DNA of 7,199 bases from the NCBI GenBank assembly GCA_007120915.1, contig SKMT01000599.1:1-7199 (forward strand). The letters run 5' to 3'. The position numbers were made by a program, and so were the translations under genes. Under the pieces are notes generated by a model that had not been told where the DNA came from, made no database searches, and worked only from the letters and a program-made list of their open reading frames with translations. This stretch comes from Myxococcales bacterium. Its GTDB lineage: Bacteria > Myxococcota_A > Bradymonadia > Bradymonadales > Bradymonadaceae. Shown here piece after piece: positions 1 to 6,160 of this stretch; positions within the stretch are counted from its first letter, which is position 1; each line of letters opens with the position of its first letter.

Positions 1-5
1 CGGCG

Positions 6-500
6 ATGCCGCCGCCGGTGAGCACGGCCCTGGAGTTTGCGGGGGCCGACCGGGACGATCCGGGCGAGACTGGTTGGTCGATGACCCTGGTCGACGACGG
101 TGTGCACCAGTTGTGCGGTGCATACGATGAGTCTGGGAAGTCCTGGAAATTCACCAACGGACTGGACGTGGAAATCGGCGCCGAGTCGCCGGCTCCGTGG
201 AATCTGGTGTGGGCTGTGCTGTGGTCCGACGAGCCGCAGATGTTGCTCGACGTGGTCGATGACACCTTCGGCGCCGACACCGCGCGGGTGGAGACCTTCG
301 ACGGCAAGCCCGTGCACTGCTACGGCGACGACGCTCGACTCTGTGTCGATGAAGAGATCCGGCGCATCGTCGCTCTCGACGCTGAAGTCGACGGCGTCGA
401 CTGGACGATCCGCGTCACCGGCGACGGCGAGCGGCTGCGGTTGACCGAAGACGGCGCGCAGAAGGCGCGGTTGGCTGCCGTCGCGCAGGGCTGTGGATAG
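6..500 (+). CDS. Unrecognised acidic protein, possibly 5'-truncated
   Basis: I do not recognise this protein. The frame from the ATG at position 6 codes for 164 residues and ends in TAG. It is open to the left edge, so the true start may lie outside the window; no ribosome binding site can be judged. Composition is strongly acidic (many Asp and Glu), with several Trp in the first half and four Cys (residues 37, 105, 113, 163). An even number of Cys would fit disulfides in a protein outside the cytoplasm, but no signal peptide is visible in the part seen. There are no transmembrane segments. Its codon pattern (G/C-rich third positions, acidic product) resembles that of the certain genes here, which argues that it is real. 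It converges on copA, with a composite repeat in the 165 bases between their stops. It may be the C-terminal part of a larger protein. Confidence 0.6.
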   Translation: MPPPVSTALEFAGADRDDPGETGWSMTLVDDGVHQLCGAYDESGKSWKFTNGLDVEIGAESPAPWNLVWAVLWSDEPQMLLDVVDDTFGADTARVETFDGKPVHCYGDDARLCVDEEIRRIVALDAEVDGVDWTIRVTGDGERLRLTEDGAQKARLAAVAQGCG

Positions 501-539
501 TGGGGCGATGTTACTAACCAGTTTCAAGAACCTCAGAAC

Positions 540-572
540 CCCGGGGCAGCCTGAACTGCGGCTAGCCCCGGG
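540..572. terminator. GC-rich hairpin between convergent genes, possible bidirectional terminator
   Basis: CCCGGGGC (540-547) pairs with GCCCCGGG (565-572). An inner GCC/GGC stem (549-551 with 560-562) closes an 8-base loop. It lies 40 bases after the stop of the plus-strand gene and 94 bases beyond the copA stop. No T-run follows on either strand, so it is not a standard intrinsic terminator. It overlaps the head of the composite repeat. The second copy of that repeat, near 3420, keeps only the inner GCC/GGC pairs, so the outer stem is not a conserved part of the element. Confidence 0.3.
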
Positions 573-663
573 CTACGGGTCGAGCGCTTTGCCTCTACGG
601 GTCATCCAGCCCAGCGCCCAGAACCCAGCGCCCAGCGCCTAGAACCCAGCGCCCAGAACCCGG
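544..663. repeat. Composite repeat copy 1: 67-base head plus CCCAGCG heptamer tail
   Basis: The head (544-610) has three blocks shared with the copy at 3422-3489: GGGCAGCCTGAACTGCGGC, then GGGTCGAGCG, then CGGGTCATCCAGC, with diverged spacers of 14 and 11 bases. The tail (611-663) is a degenerate array of 7-base units of the CCCAGCG/CCCAGAA type. It ends within about 2 bases of the copA stop codon (666-668). CTACGGGTC occurs twice inside the head (573-581 and 595-603). No protein product is implied. Confidence 0.85.
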
Positions 664-665
664 CG

Positions 666-3359
666 CTATTCCGCCGCTGAGGTGCTTGGGGCTTCCGCGG
701 TGGTTGCAGCCTCCGAGGAGCGTTTGCCTACCTCGTCGACGGCGCGGCCGAACTGGCGGCGGCGAAGAAGAAGGGCGTTGGTGACGACGCTGACCGAGGA
801 GAGCGCCATTGCTGCGGCGGCGAAGACGGGGCGCAGAAAGCCCAGCGCTGCCACCGGCAGAAGGGTGGTGTTGTAGATGAACGCCCAGAACAGGTTCTGG
901 CGGATCTTCGAGTGGGTGGCCTGGGAGATCTCGATGGCCCGGCGCACACCGTCGAGCGACCCGGAGATCAGCGTCAGATCCGACGACTCGATGGCGACGT
1001 CGGTGCCGGTGCCGATGGCGATGCCCAGGTCGGCCTGGGCGAGCGCCGGGGCGTCGTTGATGCCGTCGCCGACCATGGCGACCACCCGGGTGCCGTCGGC
1101 CTGGATGTCCTTGATCGCTTCGGCTTTGTCGCCGGGGCGCACCTCGGAGTTGACGTGATGCGACGGGATGCCGATGCGGTCGGCGACGGTGGTGGCGGTA
1201 GCGCTGTTGTCGCCGGTGATCATCCAGACGTCGATGTCCTGGCTGTCGAGCCACTCAATCAGTGCCTTCGCCTCTTCTTTGATGGCATCTTCGACGGCGA
1301 TCATGCCGATCAGTTCGCCCTCTGTAGCGGTGGCGACGACCGTCTTACCCTGCTTCTGCAACTTCTCGGTGCGGTGGGTGTCGATGGAGACGTTGCACTT
1401 CGAGGCGACCCACCCTGGTTTGCCCACGTAGAAGGTGCGGTCACCAATGTCGGCGGTCACCCCGTCGCCGGCGACGCTTTGGAAATCGGAGACCGAGGCC
1501 GGCTCGATTCTCTTCTTTTCGGCGGCGGCGACGATGGCCTTGGCGATGGGGTGCTGGCTCGCATCTTCTAGTCCGGCGGCGATCGACAGAAGCCGCTCTT
1601 CGTCGTCGCCCATCAGGTCGGTGACCTTCATCTCCCCGTGGGTCAGCGTGCCCGTTTTGTCGAAGACCACAGAGTGCAACTGCTTTGCGCGCTCCAGCGC
1701 CTGGGCGTTGCTGATCAGCACACCCAGGCTGGCGGCTTTGCCGGTGCCCACCATCATCGCCGTGGGCGTGGCCAGTCCCAGCGCACAGGGACAGGCGATC
1801 ACCAGCACGGCCACCGTCGGCAGAACCGCCGCCATCGGCGCGTCGAAGATCGAGTGGCCGATAAAGGCGACGATGGCCAGCACAATCACGGAGGGCACAA
1901 AGATCCCGGAGACGCGGTCGACCATCTTTTCGACGTCTGCTTTCGACGCCTGAGCCTCTTCGACCTGGCGTACGATCTGGGCGAGCGCGGTCTCTGAGCC
2001 CACCCGGGTCGCCCGCACGATCAGGTGTCCGTCGGTGTTGATGGTTCCGCCGATGACCTCGTCGTCGGAGGTGCGGGTCACCGGCACCGACTCGCCGGTG
2101 AGCATCGACTCGTCGACGTCGGCGCGGCCTTCGATGACCACACCGTCGGTGGGGATTTTTTCGCCGGCGCGGATCTTCATCTTGTCGCCCACCTCCACCT
2201 CGTCGAGCGCTAGGTCGACCCACTCGCCGTTTCGGTGCACCCGGGCGGTGTCGGCGGCGATGTCGAGGAGACTCTCGATCGCCTCGCCGGCTTTGCCCTT
2301 CGCCCGGGCTTCGAGCCACTTTCCAAGCGCGATGAGCGTGATGATCATCGCCGCGCTCTCAAAATAGGGATGAGCGTGCACGCCGAAATCAAAGATGTGC
2401 ATCAGTGCGACCACCGTGGAGTACACGAAGGCCGAACCGCCGCCGAGCGCGACCAGAGAATCCATGTTGAAGTGGAAGCTCTTCAGCGCCTTCCAGGCCC
2501 CCACGAAAAATCCCTGGCCGGTGTACACCACGATCAGCGCGGTCAAATAGATCAGAAGTCCCAGCCGCGTATTTTCGGCGGCCGTACTTTCGGCCCACCA
2601 GCCGTCGCCCCAGTCGAACATCGGCAGCATATCCGGCATCATGGGGCCCATCTCCAGCACCATCACCGGAATGGCCAGCATCAATCCCACCGTCCAGCGG
2701 CGCCACCAGAACTTCGCTTCTCTCTCGCGGCGCTCACTTACAGTAGCTGCCGAGTCGGGCTTCGGTTTCGAACCCTTTGTACCGCCGGTGTCGGCGGACT
2801 CGACGGAGTAGCCTTTCTTGTCGACCGCTTTCTTCAGCTTCGACAGCACGGCGTCGGCGGCGACGCCTTCTGTCACGTCGACGCGGGCGGTCTCTGTTGC
2901 GAAGTTGACGATGGCGTCGTCGACGCCTTCCACCCCGCGAAGCGCGTCTTCTACGCGACTGACACAGGCGCCGCAGGTCATGCCGCCGACGGTCAGCCGG
3001 GTGGTCTGACCACCGTGGCCCTCGTCGACGATCTGACGGGAGTCCGACGCTTCTTCGTCGTCGGAGTCTTTTCCGTCGTCGGAGTCCTCTCCGCCGGAAC
3101 AGCAGCTTCCCCCGGTATCGCCGTCAGTGTCGGCATCGTCGGCAAGCGCGGTGTCGTAGCCGGCGTCGTCGAGTGTCTCCACGACGCGGCCGGCGACGTC
3201 ATCGGCGTCAGCACCGTCTGCCAGTTCAATGATCGTCGCGTCGGCGTCCAGATCCACATCCACCGCGGCGATGCCGTCGACACCGTCGAGGGCATCCTCC
3301 ACAGCAGCCACACAGCGGCCACAGGACATCCCCTCTACGGAAAATTTCAGCTTCGCCAT
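666..3359 (-). CDS. copA: Cu(I)-exporting P1B-type ATPase
   Basis: This inner-membrane pump uses ATP to move monovalent copper out of the cytoplasm. The 897 residues show two N-terminal heavy-metal-associated domains with CxxC at C13/C16 and C129/C132. They are joined by a very acidic, low-complexity linker (about 75-118) that carries an extra C86-C87 pair. The membrane region begins near residue 218. The actuator domain has TGES (421-424) and the transmembrane metal site has CPC (523-525). The catalytic DKTGT (567-571, phosphorylated D567), H603-P604, TGDN (715-718) and GDGIND (764-769) are all intact. Y829-N830 and M851 with S854-S855 in the last two helices are the residues typical of the Cu(I) subgroup, favouring Cu(I)/Ag(I) over Zn/Cd. 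Length is normal for a two-domain CopA. The ATG at 3359 has an excellent ribosome binding site. No copper regulator or chaperone gene is adjacent. The C-terminal tail (about 868-897) is Ala/Ser/Thr-rich. Confidence 0.97.
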   Translation of the reverse strand: MAKLKFSVEGMSCGRCVAAVEDALDGVDGIAAVDVDLDADATIIELADGADADDVAGRVVETLDDAGYDTALADDADTDGDTGGSCCSGGEDSDDGKDSDDEEASDSRQIVDEGHGGQTTRLTVGGMTCGACVSRVEDALRGVEGVDDAIVNFATETARVDVTEGVAADAVLSKLKKAVDKKGYSVESADTGGTKGSKPKPDSAATVSERREREAKFWWRRWTVGLMLAIPVMVLEMGPMMPDMLPMFDWGDGWWAESTAAENTRLGLLIYLTALIVVYTGQGFFVGAWKALKSFHFNMDSLVALGGGSAFVYSTVVALMHIFDFGVHAHPYFESAAMIITLIALGKWLEARAKGKAGEAIESLLDIAADTARVHRNGEWVDLALDEVEVGDKMKIRAGEKIPTDGVVIEGRADVDESMLTGESVPVTRTSDDEVIGGTINTDGHLIVRATRVGSETALAQIVRQVEEAQASKADVEKMVDRVSGIFVPSVIVLAIVAFIGHSIFDAPMAAVLPTVAVLVIACPCALGLATPTAMMVGTGKAASLGVLISNAQALERAKQLHSVVFDKTGTLTHGEMKVTDLMGDDEERLLSIAAGLEDASQHPIAKAIVAAAEKKRIEPASVSDFQSVAGDGVTADIGDRTFYVGKPGWVASKCNVSIDTHRTEKLQKQGKTVVATATEGELIGMIAVEDAIKEEAKALIEWLDSQDIDVWMITGDNSATATTVADRIGIPSHHVNSEVRPGDKAEAIKDIQADGTRVVAMVGDGINDAPALAQADLGIAIGTGTDVAIESSDLTLISGSLDGVRRAIEISQATHSKIRQNLFWAFIYNTTLLPVAALGFLRPVFAAAAMALSSVSVVTNALLLRRRQFGRAVDEVGKRSSEAATTAEAPSTSAAE

Positions 3360-3364
3360 CGTTT

Positions 3365-3370
3365 ACCTCC
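3365..3370 (-). promoter_or_regulatory. Ribosome binding site of copA
   Basis: On the minus strand GGAGGT stands 5 bases before the ATG of copA. It is a near-ideal Shine-Dalgarno sequence and fixes the start at 3359. Confidence 0.85.
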
Positions 3371-3373
3371 AGT

Positions 3374-3391
3374 GGGCACTTCGGGCACTTA
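3374..3391 (-). promoter_or_regulatory. Tandem 9-base repeat in copA leader, possible operator
   Basis: On the plus strand GGGCACTTC is followed directly by GGGCACTTA, so on the minus strand two copies of AAGTGCCC lie just upstream of the copA ribosome binding site. Only about 50 bases separate that site from the composite repeat at 3422, so any copA promoter or operator must lie here or inside the repeat. The motif does not look like the dyad bound by CueR or like a CsoR site that I can recognise, and I see no convincing -35/-10 pair. Its regulatory role is a guess. Confidence 0.2.
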
Positions 3392-3421
3392 GCTTTGGGG
3401 TTTCTCGCAACTCAGTCCCCC

Positions 3422-3567
3422 GGGCAGCCTGAACTGCGGCCAGTGCAGGACTTCCGGGTCGAGCGTTGAACCTCCACGGGTCATCCAGCACCCAGCGCCC
3501 AGCGCCCAGCGCCCAGCACCCAGCACCCAGCGCCCAGCACCCAGCGCCCAGCGCCCAGCGCCCAGAG
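3422..3567. repeat. Composite repeat copy 2: 68-base head plus CCCAGCG heptamer tail
   Basis: The head (3422-3489) has the same three conserved blocks in the same order and orientation as the copy at 544-610, with spacers of 15 and 11 bases. The tail (3490-3567) has about 11 units of 7 bases, alternating CCCAGCG and CCCAGCA. It is longer and more regular than the tail of copy 1. It ends one base before the lgt stop codon (3569-3571). With copy 1 it frames copA: one at the gene's 3' side, one upstream of its start. Confidence 0.88.
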
Positions 3568-3568
3568 C

Positions 3569-4486
3569 CTATTCGTCCTCATCGGGTTCATACTCCACCC
3601 ACTCCTCGACGGGCTGATCCTTGAGCTTGTACCAGCCCCAGATGCCGGCGGCGAAGAACAGAATCGACATGTACTGCGCCGGGGTCAGCCCCAGATAGCG
3701 CGGGTCGCCACCCCACTCGATGGCCTCCGGGTGCTCCCGAAGGAAGTCGAGCAGGAATCGAACCGGGCTGTACAGAATCGGCAACAGCCACAGATAGAGC
3801 CCGCGCCTTCGAGGTTTGCGGCTCAAAATCAGGAAGACCACCAGGATTGCGCCCCACAGAATCGCCTCGTAGAAGCCCAGGTTGTGCCGGATTTCGGCGG
3901 GGCCGTGGGGAAACTCCATCATCAGCGGGAAGATCTCGGGGACCGCCCCGCCGGTGGTCTCGTAGATCCAGTTCCAGATGCCGGTGTCGCCCGGTTCTTT
4001 GCCGGGGTGATCAAAGGCCAGAGTGCAGCCGATGCGCCCGAAGAAAAAGCAGATCGCCAGCGTCCAGGCCGACAGGTTCGCCCAGGCCAGCGCATCCTGG
4101 TCGGGGTTTCGGTACATCCAGATCAGCGCCGCGATACCCCCGCCGAGCACACCGCCGAGGCTGGAGATGGTGCCGAGGGGCCACTCCGCGAAGGCGGTGG
4201 CCGGATCACGGGGCAGAGTATGGAAAAATTCGCCCACCACTTCCGGCTGGTAGGTGAACACCTCGAACAGGTGAGAGAACACGAAGCCGAAGACGATGAT
4301 CCAGATGCCGTAATTCTGCACCCGTTCTTCAGACACGCCCATGGTGCGCGCGCCGCGATAGCTGGCGGCGATCACGCCAACGAGAAGCCCGATGGCCAGC
4401 ACCACACCGAAGGAGTGGATAGGAGGCAGCGGGCCAAGTTCCCATGGGCCGATCTGGGGATATGGAAGGACCCCGAGGATATTCAT
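3569..4486 (-). CDS. lgt: Prolipoprotein diacylglyceryl transferase, divergent
   Basis: Lgt moves a diacylglyceryl group from phosphatidylglycerol to the lipobox Cys of prelipoproteins at the inner membrane. The 305 residues form a multi-pass membrane protein. They have PPIHSFG (21-27), a Gly-rich GGVLGGG (111-117), the GRIG core (150-153), YSPVRFLLDFLRE (239-251) and a final LTPAQYMSILFFAAGI helix, in the order and spacing of Lgt. Arg151 and Arg243 match E. coli R143 and R239. Several residues important in E. coli differ: Phe26 for Y26, Cys154 for N146, and Leu near the H103 position. I believe the FG and GRxGC forms are common in deltaproteobacterial Lgt-like proteins, so this looks like a lineage variant, not a damaged gene, but a paralogue with another role is possible. 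The C-terminus is acidic. The start at 4486 is supported by GGAG 7 bases upstream. Confidence 0.85.
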   Translation of the reverse strand: MNILGVLPYPQIGPWELGPLPPIHSFGVVLAIGLLVGVIAASYRGARTMGVSEERVQNYGIWIIVFGFVFSHLFEVFTYQPEVVGEFFHTLPRDPATAFAEWPLGTISSLGGVLGGGIAALIWMYRNPDQDALAWANLSAWTLAICFFFGRIGCTLAFDHPGKEPGDTGIWNWIYETTGGAVPEIFPLMMEFPHGPAEIRHNLGFYEAILWGAILVVFLILSRKPRRRGLYLWLLPILYSPVRFLLDFLREHPEAIEWGGDPRYLGLTPAQYMSILFFAAGIWGWYKLKDQPVEEWVEYEPDEDE

Positions 4487-4493
4487 GATGATG

Positions 4494-4497
4494 CTCC
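4494..4497 (-). promoter_or_regulatory. Ribosome binding site of lgt
   Basis: On the minus strand GGAG lies 7 bases before the ATG at 4486. It supports that start over any upstream one. I see no clear promoter hexamers in the 100 bases further upstream. Confidence 0.65.
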
Positions 4498-4553
4498 GTC
4501 AAAACGTAGTTCATGCAGGGGTGGTACACACATTGGCGTGCACCAGTATCGCA

Positions 4554-4568
4554 AACCCCGCAGGGGTT
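4554..4568. repeat. Small perfect hairpin upstream of lgt
   Basis: AACCCC, loop GCA, GGGGTT: a perfect 6-bp stem with a 3-base loop, 68 bases upstream of the lgt start. No T-run follows on either strand. It resembles the core of short dispersed palindromes found in repeat-rich genomes and is the first in a string of repeats running to the aroC stop. Confidence 0.5.
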
Positions 4569-4598
4569 CAATCCATAAGACCGCCATGTAATTCCGGT

Positions 4599-4714
4599 GA
4601 ACCGCCAAGGACGCCAGGGAAAGGCGGGAGGGAACCGCCAAGAACGCCAAGGACGCCAGGGAAAAGCGGGAGGGAACCGCCAAGGACGCCAAGAACGCCA
4701 AGTAAAACCAGGAG
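4599..4714. repeat. Three units built of CGCCAAGGA-type 9-base steps
   Basis: Three head-to-tail units begin with GAACCGCCAAG at 4599, 4632 and 4674 (lengths 33, 42 and about 41). Each contains one to three 9-base steps CGCCAAGGA or CGCCAAGAA, and each ends in a purine-rich GGGAAA-GCGGGAGG-like segment that is decayed in the last unit. Open frames across this stretch read as Arg/Gln/Gly or Trp/Arg/Pro repeats and are not genes. It lies between lgt and aroC in the longest gene-free stretch (4487-4982). Confidence 0.8.
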
Positions 4715-4726
4715 AAACAAATAGAT

Positions 4727-4819
4727 GGGGCCGTGCTGGCTCGTTTGGTGGGGATGTTCCCACCGGCCGGGCGAGCCGGGGTCAAAGTCCCTTTGGCCCC
4801 GTGGGCGAGCCAGCGCCCC
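4727..4819. other. Multi-branched inverted-repeat structure
   Basis: GGGGC (4727-4731) plus GCTGGCTCG (4735-4743) pair with CGAGCCAGC (4806-4814) plus GCCCC (4815-4819). This is a 14-bp outer stem with a 3-base bulge. Inside are GGTGGG/CCCACC (4747-4752 with 4759-4764, 6-base loop) and a 10-bp hairpin with one G-T pair (4778-4787 with 4791-4800, loop TCC). A weaker GGC/GCC pair (4765-4767 with 4775-4777) could form a third arm. Whether it acts as RNA, as DNA or only marks a decayed element cannot be told. On the minus strand it lies between aroC and lgt. Confidence 0.55.
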
Positions 4820-4824
4820 GCTCA

Positions 4825-4982
4825 GCCCTCAGGCTCGCCTGGGGGTATCCAGCGTCGCCAACCCGAGGAGATTCATCGAAGGCAACCGAGCCCTCAGGCT
4901 CGCCTGGGGGTATCCAGCGTCGCCAACCCGAGGAGATTCATCGAAGGCAACCGAGCCCTCAGGCTTGCCTGGGGGGATCCAG
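4825..4982. repeat. 65-base tandem repeat, two identical copies plus a partial third
   Basis: Units at 4825-4889 and 4890-4954 are identical over all 65 bases. A third starts at 4955 and keeps about 28 bases with two changes before meeting the aroC stop at 4983. Each unit starts with a hairpin, CCCTCAGG-CTCG-CCTGGGGG (8-bp stem with one G-T pair, 4-base loop). On the minus strand the aroC message therefore ends in up to three such hairpins, but no U-run follows them. The period is not a multiple of 3, so the unit is not a protein repeat. Confidence 0.9.
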
Positions 4983-6011
4983 CTACCGATCCAACCGCCG
5001 TGCCAACACATGGTCTGCGAGCACCAGCGCTGCCATTGCTTCGACCACGGGGATTGCCCGGGGGACGATGCAGGGGTCGTGGCGGCCCTTCTTGGCCATG
5101 GAGCCGACGGTGCTGGCCGGTTTGAAGTAGACCCGCATGCAGATACGCCGGCCGTTGGTGATGCCACCCTGGATGCCCTGGGCGGCGGGGCTGATCCCGG
5201 CGTCGGGACCGCTGCCGGCGATGCCGGTGTGAAATTCGGCGCCGCGTGCTTTTGCGGCGGCCGGGGCGTCGCCCAGCCCGGTGCCGACGACAGCGCCGAT
5301 GCTCATGAAGGCGTCGGCGAGCCGGTTTTTCATCTTCCGAAACACCGGGTCGCCAAGCCCCGGGTCCAGCCCGTCGACCCACAGTTCGATGACCCCGCCG
5401 CGGGAGTCGCCTTCCTGTTTGCAGCGCTTGAGCGTCTCCGTGATTTCGTCGGCTACCGCCGCGTCGGGACAACGGGTGGGGTGGGCGTCGACGTCGTCGA
5501 TGGTCAGCTCGTCGGGGATGTCTTCGGCGACGTGCTCGCCGATGCGGCGGGTGAAGCCGACGATGGAGACCTCTTCGGGCAGCAGAAGCCTGGCGAAGCT
5601 GCCGCCGATCACACGGCTGACCGTCTCACGGCCTGAGGCTCGCCCGCCGCCTCGGTAGTCGCGATGGCCGAACTTCTCCTCCCAGGTACGATCGGCGTGC
5701 CCGGCGCGGTAGTAGTTCGGGTCGTAGTCTTCGCTGCGCGCATTCTTGTTCCACACGATCACCGCAATCGGCGAGCCGATGGTCTTGCCCTCGAACACGC
5801 CGCTGAGAATTTCGGCCCGGTCCCCCTCGGACCGAGAGGTCGTCAGCTTCGACTGTCCAGGCCGTCGGCGGTTTAGATGAGGTTGAATATCGCGCTGAAG
5901 ATCCACTTCAACCCCGGCGGGAAAACCGTCGATGACGGCGCCCATCGCCGGGCCGTGGGATTCGCCGAAGGTGGTCAGTGCGAGGAGGTTTCCGAAGGTG
6001 TTTGGTTGCAT
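4983..6011 (-). CDS. aroC: Chorismate synthase
   Basis: The enzyme removes phosphate from 5-enolpyruvylshikimate-3-phosphate (a 1,4-trans elimination needing reduced FMN) to give chorismate, the last step of the cytoplasmic shikimate pathway. From the ATG at 6011 it has 342 residues, slightly short of the usual 350-360. It shows FGESHG (15-20), RRRPGQS (48-54), RAGHAD (102-107), the RGGGRASGRET signature (120-130), GGITNG (282-287) and the C-terminal GRHDPCIVPRAIPVVEAM (309-326). The family N-terminus begins within a few residues of MQPNTFGN, which sets the start. The frame stays open upstream to a TTG at 6116, but that would add 35 residues translated from heptamer repeats and is unlikely. 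No Shine-Dalgarno sequence precedes the ATG; the bases upstream are repeat. The stop adjoins the 65-base tandem repeat. aroE lies just upstream on the same strand. Confidence 0.96.
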   Translation of the reverse strand: MQPNTFGNLLALTTFGESHGPAMGAVIDGFPAGVEVDLQRDIQPHLNRRRPGQSKLTTSRSEGDRAEILSGVFEGKTIGSPIAVIVWNKNARSEDYDPNYYRAGHADRTWEEKFGHRDYRGGGRASGRETVSRVIGGSFARLLLPEEVSIVGFTRRIGEHVAEDIPDELTIDDVDAHPTRCPDAAVADEITETLKRCKQEGDSRGGVIELWVDGLDPGLGDPVFRKMKNRLADAFMSIGAVVGTGLGDAPAAAKARGAEFHTGIAGSGPDAGISPAAQGIQGGITNGRRICMRVYFKPASTVGSMAKKGRHDPCIVPRAIPVVEAMAALVLADHVLARRLDR

Positions 6012-6020
6012 GGGCCGGTT

Positions 6021-6062
6021 GGTTATTGGTGGTTGGTTATTCGTTATTGGTTGGTGGTTGGT
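6021..6062. repeat. GGTTATT/GGTTGGT heptamer array upstream of aroC
   Basis: Six consecutive 7-base units (GGTTATT, GGTGGTT, GGTTATT, CGTTATT, GGTTGGT, GGTTGGT) begin 9 bases upstream of the aroC start codon. They take the place where a ribosome binding site would be expected. On the minus strand the array reads as AATAACC and ACCAACC units. The aroC frame happens to stay open through it. Confidence 0.88.
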
Positions 6063-6160
6063 GTGACCTGTGGAGATTCGTTCGCCGGATCGTAGCCCCG
6101 ACCGACCGTAGGGCAAAGCCCGCAGGGAGTTCGGGGATCGGAGGTGGGATGGCCTCGGAT
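6063..6160. other. Spacer between two heptamer arrays with a weak dyad
   Basis: This 98-base segment between aroE and aroC is flanked by two arrays of the same heptamer family in direct orientation. It contains an interrupted dyad, CCCCGA (6096-6101) with TCGGGG (6131-6136), enclosing GGGC-AAA-GCCC (6111-6121). No T-run follows. Together with its flanking arrays it could be one composite dispersed element. No promoter for aroC is convincing here. Confidence 0.4.

Noticed and set aside
595..1254. Minus-strand frame rich in Arg and His overlapping the 3' end of copA
   Set aside because: Out-of-frame shadow of copA running into the heptamer tail; composition is typical of frame-shifted GC-rich DNA.
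2235..3392. Long plus-strand open frame of 385 codons opposite copA
   Set aside because: It is the antisense shadow of a certain gene in GC-rich DNA; the product is His/Gly/Asp-rich without domain features.
3731..4591. Plus-strand frame of 286 codons opposite lgt
   Set aside because: Antisense shadow of lgt; lgt has membrane helices, family motifs and a ribosome binding site.
4329..4763. Minus-strand frame with repeated Trp-Arg-Phe-Pro segments
   Set aside because: The apparent protein repeats come from translation of the 9-base-step DNA repeat at 4599-4714.
4727..4819. tRNA gene, suggested by the branched fold
   Set aside because: Arm lengths do not match, there is no TTCRA-type T-loop or 7-bp acceptor stem, and the outer stem is bulged.
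4825..4982. CRISPR-like array
   Set aside because: The 65-base units adjoin directly with no variable spacers, and no cas gene is present.
4725..5636. Plus-strand frame of 303 codons over the tandem repeat and aroC
   Set aside because: Antisense of aroC plus translated repeat; no family features.
6012..6116. N-terminal extension of AroC from TTG at 6116
   Set aside because: The 35 extra residues are heptamer repeat translation and the family N-terminus matches the ATG at 6011.
540..6136. Standard intrinsic terminators
   Set aside because: Several GC-rich hairpins exist, but none is followed by a T-run on the relevant strand, so only one is listed, with low confidence.
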